A DNA stretch of 64,000 nucleotides from DASSUW01 sp963740605. GTDB taxonomy: Bacteria > Actinomycetota > Thermoleophilia > Solirubrobacterales > Solirubrobacteraceae. The first letter of the stretch is position 1, and every line of letters starts with the position of its first letter. The stretch lies in the NCBI GenBank assembly GCA_963740605.1, contig CAVUFC010000013.1, positions 62,001 to 126,000 on the forward strand, given 5' to 3'. Below, one piece after another: positions 61,874-64,000 of this stretch. A program made the translations under genes and the position numbers. The notes under the pieces are model-generated. The model was given only the letters and a program-made list of their open reading frames with translations, searched no databases and was not told the DNA's origin.

Positions 61874-63766
61874 GTGACCCGGCTCGCGCGTCGGCCCCGT
61901 CCTGCTTGGATGCCGGAGATGCCCGCTCGGCATCGCGGGCGAGAGCTGATCTGGGCGGGAACGGTCGGGCTCGTGCTCGCGGACTCCTCGGTGGTGACCC
62001 TTGCGCTGCCGGAGATCCTGCGCCGGTTCGAGACCACGGTGCTCGGCGTTTCGTGGGTGCTGACCGCGTTCAATCTGGTGCTCGCGGTCGCGGTGCTGCC
62101 GTCCGCACGACTAGCCGCCGGCCGCGGAGCGCGCGGCGCCGCCGCGGTGTGGGGCGCCGGCGTGGTCGCCTTCGCGGTCGCGTCGCTGCTGTGCGCGATC
62201 GCCCCCACGATCGCCGTGCTGATCGCAGGCCGGTGCGTGCAGGCGGTGGCCGGCGCGTGTGTAATCGCCGGAGCGATCGAGCTGCTCGCACGCAGCCGCG
62301 GCTCGCATGCAAAGGGCGCCGTAGCCTGGGGCGCCGCCGGCCTGATCGGGATCGCCGTCGGCCCGGCCGCGGGCGGCCTGCTGACTCAACTGATGAGCTG
62401 GCAGGCGATCTTCGCGTTCCAGGTTCCGGTCATCGTCGTGATCGGCGCTGCGGTGAGCCCTCCCACGACAGAGGCCGAACGCGGACGCGCAGGACGGCTG
62501 CGGCTCGGTCCAGAGCTGGGGCTCGGACTGCTCTCGGCGGGTCTGGCCGGCGCGCTGTTCCTGCTGGTGATCATGCTCACCGAGGGTTGGGGCTACTCGC
62601 CGCTCGCGGCGGCCCTGATCGTCTCGGCGATGCCGGTCGCGACGATCGCCGCGCGGCGGCTCACTCGCGGGCTCGCACAGAGCACGGCCGTGATGGCCTC
62701 AGGCGCGATCGTGCTCGCCGGCGGCCTGGCAGCGCTGGGTCTGGTCCCGGGCGCAGAGCCGGCGTGGACCATCGTGCCACAGGTCTTCATCGGCGTCGGG
62801 ATCGCGCTCGCGCTGCCCGGGCTCACCGGGCGCGCGCTCGCGGGCGCCGACCCGTCGGGCCACCGTGCCGCGGGCACGATCGCCGCGCGCCACCTCGGGA
62901 TCGTGCTCGGGCTGCTGGTCCTCACGCCGCTGTTCACGTCGCAGCTGGTCGATCAGCAACACGCTGCGGAACGCTCCGGCACGGCGCTGATCCTCGACGC
63001 CTCGCTATCGCCTCAGACCAAGATCGCGCTGGGCGCAACCGTCAGCGAGCAGATCGACCGCGCCGGCGGCCGGCTCCCCGATCTCGCGCCGGCGTTCGAT
63101 GCCGTCACGCCGCCCGCGGAGGCCCGTGCGGACTACGCCCAGCTCGAGCAGCGACTCGCCGCAGAGGTCGACAAGGCCGCCACTCACGCCTTCAGCGCGG
63201 CCTTCCTGATCGCCGCCGCGCTCGCGCTGCTCGCCGTCGCGCCGATCGCCATGAGCGGCGGGGCGCCCGGCCGCCGGGGCGGCTGGGCGGTCGCGGGCGC
63301 CGCCGGTGCATCCGCCGCCCTGGCCGCCGCCTATCTCGCGCTCGGCGGCGCGCACTACGAACCGCTGCAGGTGGCCGATCCCTGCGCGCCCAGGCCGATC
63401 TCGCAGCTGCGGCAGCAGAGTGACGGGGTGCTGGAGCGGATCGCGCTCTCCACCCTCGACGGCGCCGCCTGCCGCCTGCGCGTTCCCCGCGAGGAGCTGG
63501 CCCTCGCCCTGACCAGTGAGCAGGCGCGAGCGCAGTTCGCGGCCGGGCACCGGATCTCCGACGAGGCGATCGACGACGCCGTGCGCGGCGGGCTGCGACG
63601 CGCGGTCGACGACGCCGTCCGCCTCGACATGCTCTCTTCGCTGGAGGCCTCGCTCCTGCGCCAGGGCGTGGACCGGCTGCCCGTGCCCGTCCTCATGGAC
63701 GCTCTGCGCAGCAGCGCCGGCAAGAGCGTCGTCAGCTTCCTCGCGGACCTGCTCCGCGGAGGCTGA
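61874..63766 (+). CDS. DHA2-type MFS exporter with extra periplasmic and C-terminal parts
   Basis: A 630-residue protein. 14 or so helices: GLVLADSSVVTLALPEILRR, SWVLTAFNLVLAVAVLPSAR, VLIAGRCVQAVAGACVIAGA and AVGPAAGGLLTQLMSWQAIF are DHA2 landmarks. Motif A is weak (ARLAAGRGARG). An extra ~80-residue soluble loop (LDASLSPQTKIALGATVSEQ, EARADYAQLEQRLAAEVDKA) precedes the last helices, and the C-terminal ~120 residues after GGAHYEPLQVADPC are soluble and helical. This is longer than usual (480-520). Start GTG 61874 or ATG 61910. Substrate unknown. Confidence 0.85.
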   Translation: MTRLARRPRPAWMPEMPARHRGRELIWAGTVGLVLADSSVVTLALPEILRRFETTVLGVSWVLTAFNLVLAVAVLPSARLAAGRGARGAAAVWGAGVVAFAVASLLCAIAPTIAVLIAGRCVQAVAGACVIAGAIELLARSRGSHAKGAVAWGAAGLIGIAVGPAAGGLLTQLMSWQAIFAFQVPVIVVIGAAVSPPTTEAERGRAGRLRLGPELGLGLLSAGLAGALFLLVIMLTEGWGYSPLAAALIVSAMPVATIAARRLTRGLAQSTAVMASGAIVLAGGLAALGLVPGAEPAWTIVPQVFIGVGIALALPGLTGRALAGADPSGHRAAGTIAARHLGIVLGLLVLTPLFTSQLVDQQHAAERSGTALILDASLSPQTKIALGATVSEQIDRAGGRLPDLAPAFDAVTPPAEARADYAQLEQRLAAEVDKAATHAFSAAFLIAAALALLAVAPIAMSGGAPGRRGGWAVAGAAGASAALAAAYLALGGAHYEPLQVADPCAPRPISQLRQQSDGVLERIALSTLDGAACRLRVPREELALALTSEQARAQFAAGHRISDEAIDDAVRGGLRRAVDDAVRLDMLSSLEASLLRQGVDRLPVPVLMDALRSSAGKSVVSFLADLLRGG

Positions 63767-64000
63767 CGGTCGGCTCGGTCAGGCGCGCGCGGGCGGGCGC
63801 GGCCAACTGGTCGCTCGGCCAGCTCGACCGCTCACCCACCAGCGCGATCACCGCGGGAGTCAGCACCGAGCGCACGAGGAACGCATCGATGAGCAGGCCG
63901 GCGGAGAGCACGAACGCGAGTTGGTGGAACGCGGCGAGCGGCACGAGCGCCAGCGCAGCGAATGACGCGGCGAGCACGAGCCCAGCGGCGGAGATCGCGT
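63732..64000 (-). CDS. MMPL-family transporter, C-terminal end (partial)
   Basis: The frame enters from beyond the right edge: AAGLVLAASFAALALVPLAA, FHQLAFVLSAGLLIDAFLVR, SVLTPAVIALVGERSSWP, then a short tail. The pattern (helix, LAFxxxxGLLIDxFLVRSxLxPAxxxLxG) is the conserved end of MMPL/RND lipid and drug transporters. The stop lies inside the 3' end of the convergent MFS gene (35-bp overlap). The rest lies outside the window. Confidence 0.88.
   Translation of the reverse strand, partial: AISAAGLVLAASFAALALVPLAAFHQLAFVLSAGLLIDAFLVRSVLTPAVIALVGERSSWPSDQLAAPARARLTEPTVSLRGAGPRGS

Noticed and set aside
1..64000. CRISPR arrays, rRNA genes, riboswitches
   Set aside because: No regularly spaced short direct repeats, no rRNA-like stretches and no recognisable riboswitch core were seen on reading through the window.

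Overview
The window is uniformly GC-rich (roughly 70% by eye) and has the gene content of a soil actinobacterium. The mix of families (DUF1254/DUF1214, delta-60 repeat proteins, DUF6325, DUF2254, DUF1003, DUF4242, AfsR/LuxR-type regulators, a CYP102-type P450) suggests a member of Thermoleophilia such as the Solirubrobacterales. That placement is inference; there is no rRNA or other phylogenetic marker here.

Layout. 1-1.1 kb is a graveyard of gene pieces: an MFS end, a decayed tRNA 3' half, and acyl-CoA synthetase and glycosidase fragments. 1.1-7.7 kb holds a DUF1254 protein, an MFS exporter and a translationally coupled malic enzyme-fumarase pair. 8.1-15.7 kb holds an IS21 remnant abutting a tightly packed minus-strand operon: YHYH lipoprotein, phosphotransferase-like kinase, 14-TM exporter, and a self-sufficient P450-reductase fusion. 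15.7-24.2 kb mixes intact genes (delta-60 repeat protein, DUF6325, serine hydrolase) with wrecks (group II intron maturase tail, alpha/beta hydrolase, amino-acid permease, TenA-like protein, tRNA-Phe fragment, IS3 and IS5 pieces). 24.5-30.3 kb is a nest of mobile DNA: an IS481 gene cut by an IS3 element that is itself split by a recombinase-in-trio (RIT) element with 34-bp inverted ends.

30.3-45.5 kb carries an epoxide hydrolase, a GNAT-like/FAD oxidoreductase fusion, a subtilase followed by a stand-alone homologue of its own prodomain, a GGDEF-EAL protein and small regulators. 46-54.5 kb carries a large secreted M14 peptidase, an alpha/beta hydrolase with a LuxR-TPR regulator, and small membrane or secreted proteins. 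54.9-64 kb is intact housekeeping-like accessory DNA: a SARP/AfsR-type ATPase regulator behind a palindrome, DUF4242, DUF1003, DUF2254, a coiled-coil lipoprotein, a two-repeat membrane protein, a 14-TM exporter and the end of an MMPL transporter.

The most unusual observations are: (i) six copies of a ~30-bp repeat between 36 and 54 kb, two inverted pairs of which bracket the subtilase-prodomain pair and a small winged-helix gene; (ii) the prodomain-only gene itself, coupled to a subtilase whose catalytic Asp position reads Glu; (iii) the RIT-in-IS3-in-IS481 nest. Many genes carry single-base frameshifts. Some look like true decay; others, including one in a run of G and a compensating pair, could be sequencing or assembly errors. 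This is flagged where it matters.
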